The notes under the pieces: model-generated
What the model was told of the DNA's origin: nothing
The model's database searches: none
The model's input: the letters and a program-made list of their open reading frames with translations, nothing else
Origin: an uncultured Rickettsiales bacterium
Lineage (GTDB): Bacteria > Pseudomonadota > Alphaproteobacteria > RF32 > CAG-239
NCBI GenBank assembly: GCA_900551865.1
Contig: URXV01000004.1
Span: 44,667-108,666 of the forward strand
Reading direction: 5' to 3'
Length of the DNA: 64,000 nucleotides
Shown: positions 35,916 to 44,971 of the stretch, piece after piece
Layout of the letters: each line of letters begins with the position of its first letter
Position numbering within the stretch: position 1 is the stretch's first letter
Translations under genes and position numbers: made by a program

Positions 35916-37667
35916 ATGGCAGAAGAAAATACAAACGAAAATCAATATGTCGTCTTGGCACGCAAATACCGCCCCCAGAATTTTGAAGATTTACTGGGGC
36001 AGGACGCTTTGGTTCAAACGTTGACGAATGCCATACAGAACAACCGCCTGCACCATGCGTATATCCTTACCGGGATTCGCGGAGTCGGTAAAACAACGAC
36101 GGCGCGTCTGATTGCCCGCGCACTAAACTGTACCGGAGCAGACGGCAAAGGCGGCCCGACAATCCATCCTTGCGGTGTTTGCGATAATTGCAAGGCGATT
36201 GCAGCAGGGCGTCATATGGATGTAATGGAATTGGATGCTGCCTCGCATACGGGGGTGGATGATATCCGGGAGCTTTTGGACAGTGCACGCTACGCGCCGA
36301 CAAATGCCCGCTATAAAGTTTATATTATAGACGAAGTTCATATGCTGTCAAAAGGCGCTTTTAATGCGCTTTTGAAGACACTGGAAGAACCGCCGGCTCA
36401 TGTGAAGTTTATCTTTGCAACTACGGAAATCCGCAAAGTGCCCGTAACGATTCTATCCCGCTGCCAGAGGTTTGATTTGCAGCGGCTGTCTGTTGAAACC
36501 CTGACGCAGCTGTTTACAAAGATACTTGTTAATGAAAATATTCCGGCGGAAACCGAGGCGCTGGACATTATTGCCAAAGCAGCTGACGGCTCTGCTCGCG
36601 ACGGTTTGTCTTTGCTTGATCAGGCAATCGTTTTAAGCAATGGCAACATTAATACTGATGTTGTGAAAAAGATGTTGGGGCTTGCAGACCGTAGTCAAAC
36701 ACTGACACTGTTTGAAAATTTGGTAAACGGGAATATGGAAGCGGTGCTGAAAGACGTTTCCGAACAGTATACCAACGGTGCGACACCGATGATTGTCCTG
36801 CAGGATTTAATAAATATCACGCATGATTTGGCAAAAGTAAAAATTATACCGGCGCTTTTAAATTCAACGAGCCTGAGCGAAATAGAGAAAAAAACGTTTG
36901 CCACGCTTAGCACGTCATGTTCTCTGGCTGTCCTGTCTAAAGTCTGGCAGATGCTTATAAAAGGGATTTCTGAAATAAATATGGCGCCGTCGGCAGTGGA
37001 AGCTTTGGAAATGATACTGCTGCGCGTAGCCTATTCGGCCTCTTTGCCGACACCTTATGAAATTTTAAATGAAGTAAAAAAAAACTCTGATTTAGCCGGT
37101 GCCGGCTCTGTTAATTCCGGACAGTCAGCCCTCTTGCAAAATCCTGCCGCTGCTGCACCAGTATCAGTTCCGCCATCCGGAACAGAAAAAAAAAATGATT
37201 TGACCGCAACTGTGTCTGCAGGAGAAACCAGCGGATTCAATACTGTCGAAGATTTATTGCGCTATCTTGAAGGTACCAAAAAAGCTTTGATTGAATATTC
37301 AATCAAACATGACGTATGTATTCGGGAATTTTCTGACGGGCACATCGCCATGAACATTGCGCCGGCCATTCATCAGGATTTTATAATGAATTTGCATAAG
37401 TTGCTCAGTGAAGCGACCGGCCGTCAATGGGAAATTGAAATTATTAAGGGAGATTTGGGCGAAACCATTGCGGATAAAGAAAAATCCGCAGCCGAAGCAA
37501 CAAAGAAAAATGTTTCCGAATATCCGTTGGTCAAAAAAATTCTGGAAGAATTTAAAGGCGCCAAGATTGAAACGGTAATTCGTAAAAATCTTGAAGAACT
37601 GGCCGAAGATGAACCGGATATTCCGGGAGATACAATCCCAGTAACCTATTTTGAAGAAGAGGAATGA
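35916..37667 (+). CDS. dnaX: DNA polymerase III subunits gamma and tau
   Basis: This 583-residue clamp-loader ATPase has N-terminal VLARKYRPQNFEDLLGQ, Walker A GIRGVGKTTTARL near residue 55, a four-Cys zinc module (CTGAD...HPCGVCDNC), Walker B IIDEVHMLS and sensor SRC. After residue about 390 comes a low-complexity linker, then the tau-specific C-terminal part. A run of ten A at 37186-37195 lies in this linker, and both shifted frames stop within three codons, so a shorter gamma form is likely. ybaB and recR follow closely. Confidence 0.96.
   Translation: MAEENTNENQYVVLARKYRPQNFEDLLGQDALVQTLTNAIQNNRLHHAYILTGIRGVGKTTTARLIARALNCTGADGKGGPTIHPCGVCDNCKAIAAGRHMDVMELDAASHTGVDDIRELLDSARYAPTNARYKVYIIDEVHMLSKGAFNALLKTLEEPPAHVKFIFATTEIRKVPVTILSRCQRFDLQRLSVETLTQLFTKILVNENIPAETEALDIIAKAADGSARDGLSLLDQAIVLSNGNINTDVVKKMLGLADRSQTLTLFENLVNGNMEAVLKDVSEQYTNGATPMIVLQDLINITHDLAKVKIIPALLNSTSLSEIEKKTFATLSTSCSLAVLSKVWQMLIKGISEINMAPSAVEALEMILLRVAYSASLPTPYEILNEVKKNSDLAGAGSVNSGQSALLQNPAAAAPVSVPPSGTEKKNDLTATVSAGETSGFNTVEDLLRYLEGTKKALIEYSIKHDVCIREFSDGHIAMNIAPAIHQDFIMNLHKLLSEATGRQWEIEIIKGDLGETIADKEKSAAEATKKNVSEYPLVKKILEEFKGAKIETVIRKNLEELAEDEPDIPGDTIPVTYFEEEE
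37186..37195 (+). promoter_or_regulatory. A10 slippery tract in dnaX
   Basis: The in-frame codons are GAA AAA AAA AAT GAT. A -1 shift gives AAA TGA, and a +1 shift gives ATG ATT TGA. Either would end the protein at about residue 427, just before the tau-specific region. Comparable slippery tracts make gamma in Escherichia coli (ribosomal) and Thermus (transcriptional). Confidence 0.6.
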
Positions 37668-37669
37668 AA

Positions 37670-37990
37670 ATGTTAAATATCCAAGGATTAATGAAACAAG
37701 CTCAGGCAATGCAGAAAAAAATGCAGGAAGCACAGGAAAAATTGGCTGAAACCGAAGTAAACGGAACTTCCGGCAATGGTATGGTGTCCGTAATTCTAAA
37801 CGGAAAATCGGAGATGAAAAAAATTACCATTGACAAATCGCTGGTAAATGCTGATGACACTGAAATGCTGGAAGATTTGATTTTGGTTGCATATAATGAG
37901 GCTCATGCAAAGGTTGAAGCTTTGGCCGAAGAGGGAATGAAGGCTGCAACCGGCGGTGTCAATCTTGGCAGTTTAAAACTTCCGTTTTAG
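37670..37990 (+). CDS. ybaB: YbaB/EbfC family nucleoid-associated protein
   Basis: This 106-residue DNA-binding dimer has the family core GLMKQAQAMQKKMQEAQEKL, then the beta sheet GNGMVSVILNGKSEMKKITID, and ends GGVNLGSLKLPF. The second ATG (37670) has GAGG at the better distance; an ATG at 37664 overlaps the dnaX stop. It sits in the conserved dnaX-ybaB-recR order. Confidence 0.95.
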   Translation: MLNIQGLMKQAQAMQKKMQEAQEKLAETEVNGTSGNGMVSVILNGKSEMKKITIDKSLVNADDTEMLEDLILVAYNEAHAKVEALAEEGMKAATGGVNLGSLKLPF

Positions 37991-37998
37991 GAAAATCG

Positions 37999-38592
37999 AT
38001 GTCAGGACAATATATTGAACAGCTGATAAAAATTATAGCCCGCTTTCCTTCTTTGGGGAGTCGTTCGGCACGGAGAATAGTTCTGCATCTGCTGAAAAAA
38101 AAGGAGATATTAATCCCTCAGTTGATTACCGCGCTGCAGGATGTCTATGAAAATATAAAAGTTTGCGAGATTTGTGGCAACTATGATACGGAAAATCCAT
38201 GTTCAATATGCCGTTCCGCCGCAAGGGACACCGGGCTTTTGTGCGTTGTTCAGGACATAAGTGACTTATGGGCGCTGGAGCGTGGCGGTCTGTATAAAGG
38301 GCGTTATCATGTTTTGGGCGGAGTCCTTTCGGCAATTGAAGGGATAACGCCAGAAGACCTGAATATTGATAAGCTGGTAAGACGGATTGAGACGGAAGCA
38401 ATTTCGGAAATCATTCTTGCCTTGCCCGCCACGGTAGATGGGCAGATAACAATGCATTACATTTCATCTTTGTTGAAAGACAAAAATATAAAAATATCGT
38501 CTTTGGCACAGGGGATTCCCGTAGGTGGCGAGCTTGACTATATGGACGACGGGACGATTAAGCTGGCATTGGATTTGCGCAAACAGCTATAA
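37999..38592 (+). CDS. recR: Recombination mediator RecR
   Basis: This 197-residue protein forms ring clamps and acts with RecF and RecO. It has an HhH motif (IARFPSLGSRSARRIVLHLL), a four-Cys zinc finger (CEICGNYDTENPCSIC), a Toprim domain and a C-terminal Walker-like segment (LAQGIPVGGELDYMDDGT). Length and order are typical. It starts 8 bp after ybaB behind AGGAAA. Confidence 0.96.
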   Translation: MSGQYIEQLIKIIARFPSLGSRSARRIVLHLLKKKEILIPQLITALQDVYENIKVCEICGNYDTENPCSICRSAARDTGLLCVVQDISDLWALERGGLYKGRYHVLGGVLSAIEGITPEDLNIDKLVRRIETEAISEIILALPATVDGQITMHYISSLLKDKNIKISSLAQGIPVGGELDYMDDGTIKLALDLRKQL

Positions 38593-38648
38593 TTTGCGGT
38601 GATTTAGTCCACCGCGGTTTATGCTCGGTCAAAAGGGAAATATCCGTC

Positions 38649-39386
38649 TTATTCGTCGTTTTCCGTATCGTCAGGCAAAATTGTTTCGTCATCTTGTGAA
38701 GATATGTTTCTATCTATGCTGTAACCATTGGCGCGTACGGTTCTGATATAGTCAGGGCCGTATTTGTTAAGAGTCTTTCGCAGCCGCCGGATATGGACGT
38801 CAACTGTCCGTGATTCAACATAAATATTTTCACCCCAGACCGATTTCAGCAAGACTTCGCGCGAAAATACTTTGCCCGGCTCCTTGAGCAGCATTTTCAA
38901 AAGCCGGAATTCGGTAGGGCTGAGATGCAGATAATTGTCACCGCGTCTGACTTTCCTTTCCGATAAATCCATTGTAATGTCTTCAAATACGATGATTTTT
39001 TCTTTTTCTTCAAATAACGGGGCGCGCCGCATATTGGTCTTGACCCGTGCCATAAGTTCAGGAACGGAAAAAGGCTTTGTAACATAGTCGTCTGCACCGG
39101 CTCCGAGACCTTTAATTTTGTCTTCTTCCTGGCTTTTTGCCGTAAGCATAATAATCGGTATGTTTTTGATATCGGGTTTTGAACGCACCAACTTACATAT
39201 TTCTACGCCCGAAATTTCAGGCAGCATCCAATCCAGAAGGATAACGGAAGGCATAAGGCGCTCAATCTCACTGAGGGCATTCAGACCGTTAGATACAGTT
39301 GCAACCTCATATCCTCCTTTTTCAAGGTTGTAACTTAAGAGCATTGCTAACGATTCCTCGTCTTCTATAATCATAACCAAGCTCAT
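38649..39386 (-). CDS. PhoB/OmpR-type response regulator
   Basis: This 245-residue two-component regulator has a receiver domain (acidic pair EDE at 8-10, phospho-Asp in LLDWMLP, Lys in DYVTKPF) and an OmpR-type winged helix (HLSPTEFRLLKMLL, RTVDVHIRRLRKTL, GYSID). Its sequence is closest to PhoB. No histidine kinase lies next to it. The start is one base beyond the rpe stop with AAAGGAG inside rpe, so it is cotranscribed with rpe. The last 20 residues are acidic. Confidence 0.88.
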   Translation of the reverse strand: MSLVMIIEDEESLAMLLSYNLEKGGYEVATVSNGLNALSEIERLMPSVILLDWMLPEISGVEICKLVRSKPDIKNIPIIMLTAKSQEEDKIKGLGAGADDYVTKPFSVPELMARVKTNMRRAPLFEEKEKIIVFEDITMDLSERKVRRGDNYLHLSPTEFRLLKMLLKEPGKVFSREVLLKSVWGENIYVESRTVDVHIRRLRKTLNKYGPDYIRTVRANGYSIDRNISSQDDETILPDDTENDE

Positions 39387-39387
39387 G

Positions 39388-40029
39388 TTATGCTCCTTTC
39401 AAAGCTTTTATATTGTCGGCATAAGTGCCGCCGGCAAATATTGAAGTTCCCGCTACTAAAATATCCGCCCCGGCCTGTATGCACAATGGAGCGTTTTCGG
39501 GAATAATTCCGCCGTCCGTTTCGATAAGGGTTTTGCCGTTTCCGATAATTTCTTTTGTCAGCCGGATTCTTTCCGGCGTATCTTTTCTGAATTTTTGCCC
39601 GCCGAAACCGGGCTCTACCGCCATAACCAGAATCTGGTCAACCATATTCGCAAAGGGTATCAACCGGTTAATATCTGAATCGGGTTTCAGGCTTATCCCG
39701 GATTTTAAACCGTAATTTTTTATCATCTGTATTGCTTTTTCAGGTTCGTCAGTCGCTTCAAGATGAAAAGTGATTATGTCAGCCCCGGTTTCGGCATACC
39801 ATGGGATAAATCTTTCCGGACATGTAACCATAAGATGGACATCAAACGGCAACTTGGAATAGGATTTCGTTTCTTTTAGGATTTTCGGGCCGAAGGTCAG
39901 GTTAGGTACAAAGTGTCCGTCCATAACATCAAAGTGGATATAGTCGGCTCCTGCGTTCTGCAAGGCGGATATTTCTCTTCCGAAACAGGCACTGTCTGCG
40001 GCAAGAATGCTTGGCGCTATTTTAACCAT
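39388..40029 (-). CDS. rpe: Ribulose-phosphate 3-epimerase
   Basis: This 213-residue TIM-barrel enzyme of the pentose phosphate pathway interconverts ribulose-5-phosphate and xylulose-5-phosphate. The signatures are IAPSILAAD, HFDVMDGHFVPNLTFGP, VHLMV and VEPGFGGQKF. GGGAG precedes the ATG at 40029; a much longer in-frame extension upstream lacks homology and was discarded. phoB-like follows directly. Confidence 0.95.
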   Translation of the reverse strand: MVKIAPSILAADSACFGREISALQNAGADYIHFDVMDGHFVPNLTFGPKILKETKSYSKLPFDVHLMVTCPERFIPWYAETGADIITFHLEATDEPEKAIQMIKNYGLKSGISLKPDSDINRLIPFANMVDQILVMAVEPGFGGQKFRKDTPERIRLTKEIIGNGKTLIETDGGIIPENAPLCIQAGADILVAGTSIFAGGTYADNIKALKGA

Positions 40030-40176
40030 GGTTTTCTCCCGATATTTATTTATGCCATTGTACGGTGGAAAACTTAACTTGGAGTAAAGATTGGCTTTCC
40101 GCAGCATATTGATATTCCGGCGATTATGATTATTTAGAAGATTGTATATAACATATCTGAATAAAAGGAGATGACA

Positions 40177-40665
40177 ATGGGTGAGATGGCTCAAAGAATA
40201 TCAAAAGTAGACAAAGAAGAACTCTTGAAGATTTTAAATTGTGCGTTTGCCGAAGAATGGCTGGCATATTATCAGTACTGGGTTGGGGCAAAAGTAGCCG
40301 AAGGGCTGGAACGTCCGAAAGTCGTGAAAGAATTTATGGAACATGCCGGAGAAGAACTCAAACATGCCGACTGGTTGGCTGAGCGTATTATTCAGCTTGG
40401 CGGAACACCGATTCTCGACCCTTCGGAGTGGAAAGAAAAAGCCCAATGTAAATATGATGCGCCAATGAATGCAGATACCAAAGTTTTAGTTGCGCAAAAT
40501 TTAACGGCAGAGCGCTGTGCTGTTGCCCGTTATGAACAAATATGCGAAATGTGCCAGGGCAAAGATTTTGAAACATTCCGCATTTCCCGCAAGATTTTAA
40601 AAGAAGAACTGGAACATGAGCAGGAAATGGAGGATTTTGAAGCCGATTTCAAATATTATAAATAA
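40177..40665 (+). CDS. Ferritin-like/bacterioferritin-type protein
   Basis: This 162-residue four-helix protein has di-iron ligands in the expected pattern: E in NCAFAEEWLAYYQY, E-x-x-H in HAGEELKHADWLAERI, E in LTAERCAVARYEQIC, and E-x-x-H in KEELEHEQEM. It probably stores iron or removes peroxide. AGGAG lies 6 nt before the second ATG (40177). It is divergent from rpe and followed by a strong terminator. Confidence 0.85.
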   Translation: MGEMAQRISKVDKEELLKILNCAFAEEWLAYYQYWVGAKVAEGLERPKVVKEFMEHAGEELKHADWLAERIIQLGGTPILDPSEWKEKAQCKYDAPMNADTKVLVAQNLTAERCAVARYEQICEMCQGKDFETFRISRKILKEELEHEQEMEDFEADFKYYK

Positions 40666-40684
40666 TGGGTTATAACCTATTGTT

Positions 40685-40727
40685 AACCTCTTAATGTTAT
40701 TTTCGTAACATTAAGAGGTTTTGTTTT
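40685..40727 (+). terminator. Strong terminator between the ferritin-like gene and xerC
   Basis: AACCTCTTAATGTTA (40685-40699) pairs perfectly over 15 bp with TAACATTAAGAGGTT (40706-40720) around a 6-nt loop, followed by TTGTTTT. It ends 17 bp before the xerC start, so xerC must have a promoter within or very near the hairpin. Confidence 0.85.
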
Positions 40728-40743
40728 CGGAGGAGAATGCCGT

Positions 40744-41649
40744 ATGCCGGACAGAGAACTGAAAAAACTGATACAACGCTGGACCGAATGGTTGAGAACG
40801 CAGCGAAACTATTCTTCCCATACCATTCAGAGCTATTTAAGTGATTTGGAAATATTTCTTGAATATCTGGCAAAGGAAAAGGTAACCGTATCAGATTTAA
40901 AAAAACTTGATATTCGAGCCTTCCGCAATTTTTTCAGCCTTCGTGCCAAACGGGGGATAAGAAGAACATCTATAGCCCGTGAAGAATCATCGGTACGAAA
41001 TTTTTTCAAATGGCTTGATGATTGTGGGGTAATGTGCAATACCGCAATTTTCCAAATATCAACGCCAAAACTCCCTAAAATTCTGCCGCGGGCTTTAGAT
41101 GTGAATACGACGTTTGAAGTCATTGATGAAGCAGCGCAGGGATGCAGCGAACCATGGCTTGGCGTTCGCGATATGGCAATATTTACTTTGCTGTATGGGT
41201 GTGGATTGCGTATTTCGGAAGCTCTGTCGCTGAATGTAGAAGATGTGACACAGCATGGAGATTTTATAAAAATTCGCGGCAAAGGTAACAAAGACCGCTA
41301 TGTTCCGATATTGCCGATTGTTATAGAGCGGATAGAAGCCTACAAAAAATGCTGCCCTTACCGGCTGCGTCCGGAAGATGCTTTGTTTCTCGGGGCAAAA
41401 GGGGAAAGAATCAGTCCTCGAATCATCCAAAGGAAGTTACAGAAAATTCGTATGAAATTAAATCTTCCCGACAACATAACGCCTCACGCCCTGCGGCATT
41501 CTTTCGCCACGCATTTGCTGGCTCAGGGTTCGGATTTACGCTCAATACAGGAATTGCTGGGACATGCGTCGCTAAGTTCGACTCAACGTTATACCGATGT
41601 CAATTTGGAAAAAATTCAGAAAGAATATAAAAAAGCGTTTCCGAATTAA
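40744..41649 (+). CDS. xerC: Tyrosine recombinase XerC
   Basis: This 301-residue recombinase resolves chromosome dimers at dif with XerD. The SAM-like N-terminal domain (LRTQRNYSSHTIQSYLSDL) is followed by the catalytic domain with Arg in GCGLRISEAL, Lys in GKGNKDR, HALRHSFATHLL, GHASLSSTQRYTDV with the Tyr nucleophile. XerC and XerD are hard to separate by eye. GGAGGAG precedes the ATG. No mobile element surrounds it, so it is a housekeeping recombinase. Confidence 0.9.
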   Translation: MPDRELKKLIQRWTEWLRTQRNYSSHTIQSYLSDLEIFLEYLAKEKVTVSDLKKLDIRAFRNFFSLRAKRGIRRTSIAREESSVRNFFKWLDDCGVMCNTAIFQISTPKLPKILPRALDVNTTFEVIDEAAQGCSEPWLGVRDMAIFTLLYGCGLRISEALSLNVEDVTQHGDFIKIRGKGNKDRYVPILPIVIERIEAYKKCCPYRLRPEDALFLGAKGERISPRIIQRKLQKIRMKLNLPDNITPHALRHSFATHLLAQGSDLRSIQELLGHASLSSTQRYTDVNLEKIQKEYKKAFPN

Positions 41650-41723
41650 TGCCGGTATATGCGCCATGTGGATGCATGATGGCAGAAATTTTATAAAAAT
41701 ATTCCAATCGGCAAAAACAACAA

Positions 41724-41749
41724 AAAAGATGCCTGAAAAGGCATCTTTT
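41724..41749. terminator. Bidirectional terminator between xerC and rpmG
   Basis: AAAAGATGCC (41724-41733) and GGCATCTTTT (41740-41749) form a 10-bp stem. On the minus strand it is followed by TTTTTTGTTGTTTTT-like sequence, so it mainly serves rpmG, and it can also end xerC. Confidence 0.8.
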
Positions 41750-41774
41750 AAAACACAAGTTAAACAGTCCGAAA

Positions 41775-41942
41775 TTACTTCAATTTCTTTTCAACAAACT
41801 CTTCGTGCTTTTTAGACTTTTTATCATACTTTTTCATTACCAGCTTTTCAGGATGAGTTCTTGGATTCTTTTCAGCAAGATAAAAAGTACCTGTTCCGGC
41901 ACTGCTCTCCAATTTTACTTTTACTTTTACTGCTTTTGCCAT
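41775..41942 (-). CDS. rpmG: 50S ribosomal protein L33
   Basis: This 55-residue protein begins MAKAVKVKVKLESSAGTGTF and has the L33 pattern YLAEKNPRTHPEKLVMKKYD. It lacks the CxxC zinc pairs, so it is the zinc-free form. Confidence 0.95.
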   Translation of the reverse strand: MAKAVKVKVKLESSAGTGTFYLAEKNPRTHPEKLVMKKYDKKSKKHEEFVEKKLK

Positions 41943-42026
41943 TATTTTACTCTTATAAATTCAAGGTTAAACACAAAAAACTTTACACGCACTATACAGT
42001 TATTATATTTAATGTCAACAAGAATT

Positions 42027-43067
42027 TTAGCCGAAGTTCTTTTTTATCAGGTTGATGGCAATTTGAATATCTTTTGCCGAATTGGTGTTGTCGGGAGAAA
42101 CGCAGCTGTTGTTTATGCCGGTGCATATCTGCGGCGTCAGGCCGTTTTTTTCAAGAGATTTTCCCGACGGCGTATAAAAATGTCCGCTGGTTAAAAACAA
42201 TATCCGGTCTTTAATCTGATAAGTACTTTGAATGCTGTTTTTCCCGTAAGTCCTTGTGCCGATGAGCGTGGCTCTGCTTTGTTCGCTTAAAGCGGCGGCA
42301 ACAAGCTCAGCGGCAGATGCCGTGGTCCTGCCGGTCAACACGGCAACAGGCTTTCCTTCCAGAATATCTCCCGGAGTCGCCGTATAATATCTTTTCTGGT
42401 TATCCTTTCCCTGGCTGTAGGCAATAATTGTGCTGTCCAGAAACAGGTCAGCCGTTCGCAGGGCTTCATTAAAGCTGCCGCCTCTGCATTCTCGCAAATC
42501 AAAAATCAATCCTGAATTATGCGGAAATGCCGTAACGACAGTTTGGATTTTTTGGGATATTCCCTCAAAAAAAGCGGTTGGCCTTACATAAAGGATATTG
42601 TTCCGCTTGTCGTACCTGATATCAAGCTCGGCAGAAGGCAGGTCATCAATCCGCGAATAAATGTCAAGGTTGTCGGCCATCGTTTTTAAGATTCGGGTTT
42701 CAAGCTCGGATTCTCTGCCGCCAAGTTTGTCCGAACGCTGTGCGCTTGTTGTCAGAACACTGGTGAGAAGTTCCTGCCATAGCACCGGGTTTTGGTTTTC
42801 CCGTGGAAGTTCAAAAATGCCTATCAGGTTATTGTTTTCATAAAGGAAGGCCTGAGAATCGTTATTATAAAACCTCAGGTTCTCGTCAAAATCAGATAAA
42901 GTTTTTAAGCTCGTTAAAGCGATATTTTTCAAATTTGTTTCATCAACGTAATCATGTTCCAAAACGGAAAAAAGCCTGTTGATTTTAGTAAATTCGTATG
43001 CGCTGGCATTAGCAGCATTTAATAAAAAGAATAACAGTAAAAAAAAGGCCGTTTTTTTCATTTTCAT
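42027..43067 (-). CDS. Exported S41-family (C-terminal processing type) serine protease, without an evident PDZ domain
   Basis: This 346-residue protein has a signal peptide (about 1-23). The S41 core has LIFDLRECRGGSFNEA, the catalytic Ser in TGRTTASAAELV (near residue 250) and the Lys in GTRTYGKNSIQS (near 274), the usual Ser-Lys spacing. The region before the core shows no recognisable PDZ G-L-G/I-G carboxylate-binding loop, unlike typical CtpA. Its start overlaps the xthA stop (ATGA), so the two are coupled. An ATG two codons later is also possible. Confidence 0.82.
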   Translation of the reverse strand: MKMKKTAFFLLLFFLLNAANASAYEFTKINRLFSVLEHDYVDETNLKNIALTSLKTLSDFDENLRFYNNDSQAFLYENNNLIGIFELPRENQNPVLWQELLTSVLTTSAQRSDKLGGRESELETRILKTMADNLDIYSRIDDLPSAELDIRYDKRNNILYVRPTAFFEGISQKIQTVVTAFPHNSGLIFDLRECRGGSFNEALRTADLFLDSTIIAYSQGKDNQKRYYTATPGDILEGKPVAVLTGRTTASAAELVAAALSEQSRATLIGTRTYGKNSIQSTYQIKDRILFLTSGHFYTPSGKSLEKNGLTPQICTGINNSCVSPDNTNSAKDIQIAINLIKKNFG

Positions 43068-43858
43068 TTTCCAAATTCAGCAACCAGTGCCGTATGGTCA
43101 GAAGGTTTGTCCATGCTGCGCAGCGATTTGTCTGCACCGCATGTAACCAATTGTTCGGCAAATTGGGCTGTGATGAACAGATAATCTATTCTTAAACCGG
43201 AATTGGTTACAAAAGAGTTAGCAGTATAATCCCAAAAGGTGAATCCTTCCGTATGAGGGTGCAAAAGCCGAAAAGCATCGTGATAACCGGAAAACTGCAA
43301 AGCTTTTATTTTGTCCCAGACTTCCTTTCTGTACAATGGGCTGTTTTTAAAGCGGCTGCCGTCAAAAACGTCAATATCCTGCATCATAACGTTAAAGTCT
43401 CCGCCGATGACAACCGGATATCCTGTTTTCTTTAAATAAAGCGCCCGTCTGTTGAACATGTCAAACCAATGGAGTTTATAAGCCAGTTTTGCCTGTTCGG
43501 TTTTCTTGTCCGGGGAACATCCGTTCGGGGCATATACGGATGCTGCATAAAAAGGCTTCTCGGGATGCCGGATAAATACTTCCAGATAGCGGGAAGCCGC
43601 ATCTTCCTGAAAGTCAGGCAGGTTGCGCGAGGTAATGTCAAAATCGTATTTGCTTAAAATGGCAACGCCGTTATAGCTTTTTTGTCCGAGTGCGGTAGCC
43701 TTATAGCCCAGACTTTCGCATTCAAAATATAAAAAATTTTCCGTTTCGCATTTTATCTCTTGTAAAAAGACGATATCGGGCTGGCTTGTTTGCAGCCATT
43801 TGCACAGATTGGCACCCCGGGCCTTGATTGAATTGACGTTATATGTTGCTATTTTCAT
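43064..43858 (-). CDS. xthA: Exodeoxyribonuclease III
   Basis: This 264-residue AP endonuclease and 3'-5' exonuclease acts in base excision repair. Signatures are MKIATYNVNSIKAR, FLQEIK (metal Glu), SVYAPNG, VIGGDFNV, LRIDYLF and the C-terminal SDHTALVAEF with catalytic His. Length is normal. Confidence 0.95.
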   Translation of the reverse strand: MKIATYNVNSIKARGANLCKWLQTSQPDIVFLQEIKCETENFLYFECESLGYKATALGQKSYNGVAILSKYDFDITSRNLPDFQEDAASRYLEVFIRHPEKPFYAASVYAPNGCSPDKKTEQAKLAYKLHWFDMFNRRALYLKKTGYPVVIGGDFNVMMQDIDVFDGSRFKNSPLYRKEVWDKIKALQFSGYHDAFRLLHPHTEGFTFWDYTANSFVTNSGLRIDYLFITAQFAEQLVTCGADKSLRSMDKPSDHTALVAEFGK

Positions 43859-44010
43859 TTTCTATGCCTATTTAAATTTCGCTTACGAAACTTTAACCGA
43901 TATAATATTAAATGATTGTAAATATATTTCGGTTTATAATATTTTTAAGCGGATTGGAATAAGCCGGCCGTAAAATGGCGGAACGGCAGTTGCGATAGGG
44001 GAATGGATAT

Positions 44011-44964
44011 ATGTTGCTGGGTTTTACAAATCCTGATAATGATACGAACGATTTTCACCAGCGGGTAGCTGACCAGAATATACAGAGTCTGGAAGACCGT
44101 CAGGAAGAGATACGCCATGCCAAAAACGGTTTTATCGGAATGTTGGCAGGTATTGTTGTTGGCGGAGTCGTCGGTTGGCTTTTTCTGGGGCCTGCGGACA
44201 ATATAAATAAAGAACATGCAATCCCGGTTATCAGACGCCCGCTTACACCGGCAAAGGTGCTGCCCAATGACCCCGGCGGAATGGAGATAGATAATCAGGA
44301 TCGCGAAATTTACCATATAGTCGACAATACGCCAAAACCGTCAGGCGAGGTTAATATTCGCCCTGCGCCGGATATGCCGAAACTTATTGTTGAAAATACA
44401 CTGCCTCCGTCGGAAGCCATGGACAGTTTGGTTGAACGCATAGACGGGGACGACAGCCTGAATAAAGTTGAAACGGAATTGGATAATGCCGGTCAGGGAA
44501 ATATCAAATTGGCGACAGCCGAATTGTCTGCAATAAAGACCAACAGCCGGGAAAAAGTGGCTATACCGGAAAAAATTAAAGAGATTGAAGTAACACTGCA
44601 AAAAAGCATAAATTCTCAAAAACAGAAACTTTCAGACGGTGAAACGGAAAAGGCGCAGGCAGAAAAAAATACAAAACCTGCCGAAAAACAAAAAACAGAA
44701 AAAGCAGTCTTTGCCAAAGGGACATGGTATGCTCAGATTATAGCGTCTTCCAGCCGCAAAGCTGTCCAGTCGCTCTGGAATAATTTGTCGGCCAAACATA
44801 CGTTTTTGAAAAGCTATCCGTATGAAATAGAAGAAATTAAAGCAGCCAACGGCAATACGCTGTATCGTTTGAAAGTTGGTGTTTTCAAAACCCGCGAAGA
44901 GGCAGCGGCATTAGGCAGCCGATTGAAAAAGAACCAGATAAGCAGTATTATCAAACAAAATTAG
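44011..44964 (+). CDS. SPOR-domain membrane protein
   Basis: This 317-residue protein has a short cytoplasmic N-terminus, one membrane helix (GFIGMLAGIVVGGVVGWLFL), a long charged periplasmic linker rich in Lys and Glu, and a C-terminal SPOR domain (WYAQIIASSSRKAVQSLW to the end) that binds denuded peptidoglycan at division sites. The order SPOR gene then nagZ is conserved in alphaproteobacteria, where scpA, scpB and tat genes usually follow. Confidence 0.88.
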   Translation: MLLGFTNPDNDTNDFHQRVADQNIQSLEDRQEEIRHAKNGFIGMLAGIVVGGVVGWLFLGPADNINKEHAIPVIRRPLTPAKVLPNDPGGMEIDNQDREIYHIVDNTPKPSGEVNIRPAPDMPKLIVENTLPPSEAMDSLVERIDGDDSLNKVETELDNAGQGNIKLATAELSAIKTNSREKVAIPEKIKEIEVTLQKSINSQKQKLSDGETEKAQAEKNTKPAEKQKTEKAVFAKGTWYAQIIASSSRKAVQSLWNNLSAKHTFLKSYPYEIEEIKAANGNTLYRLKVGVFKTREEAAALGSRLKKNQISSIIKQN

Positions 44965-44971
44965 GAAAAAT

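Noticed and set aside
39388..40194. N-terminal extension of Rpe by 55 residues
   Set aside because: The added part lacks homology, while GGGAG precedes the ATG at 40029, which gives the standard N-terminus.
40744..41649. XerC as integrase of a genomic island
   Set aside because: It has the length, motifs and context of the housekeeping recombinase, with no att-like repeats, tRNA gene or mobile genes nearby.
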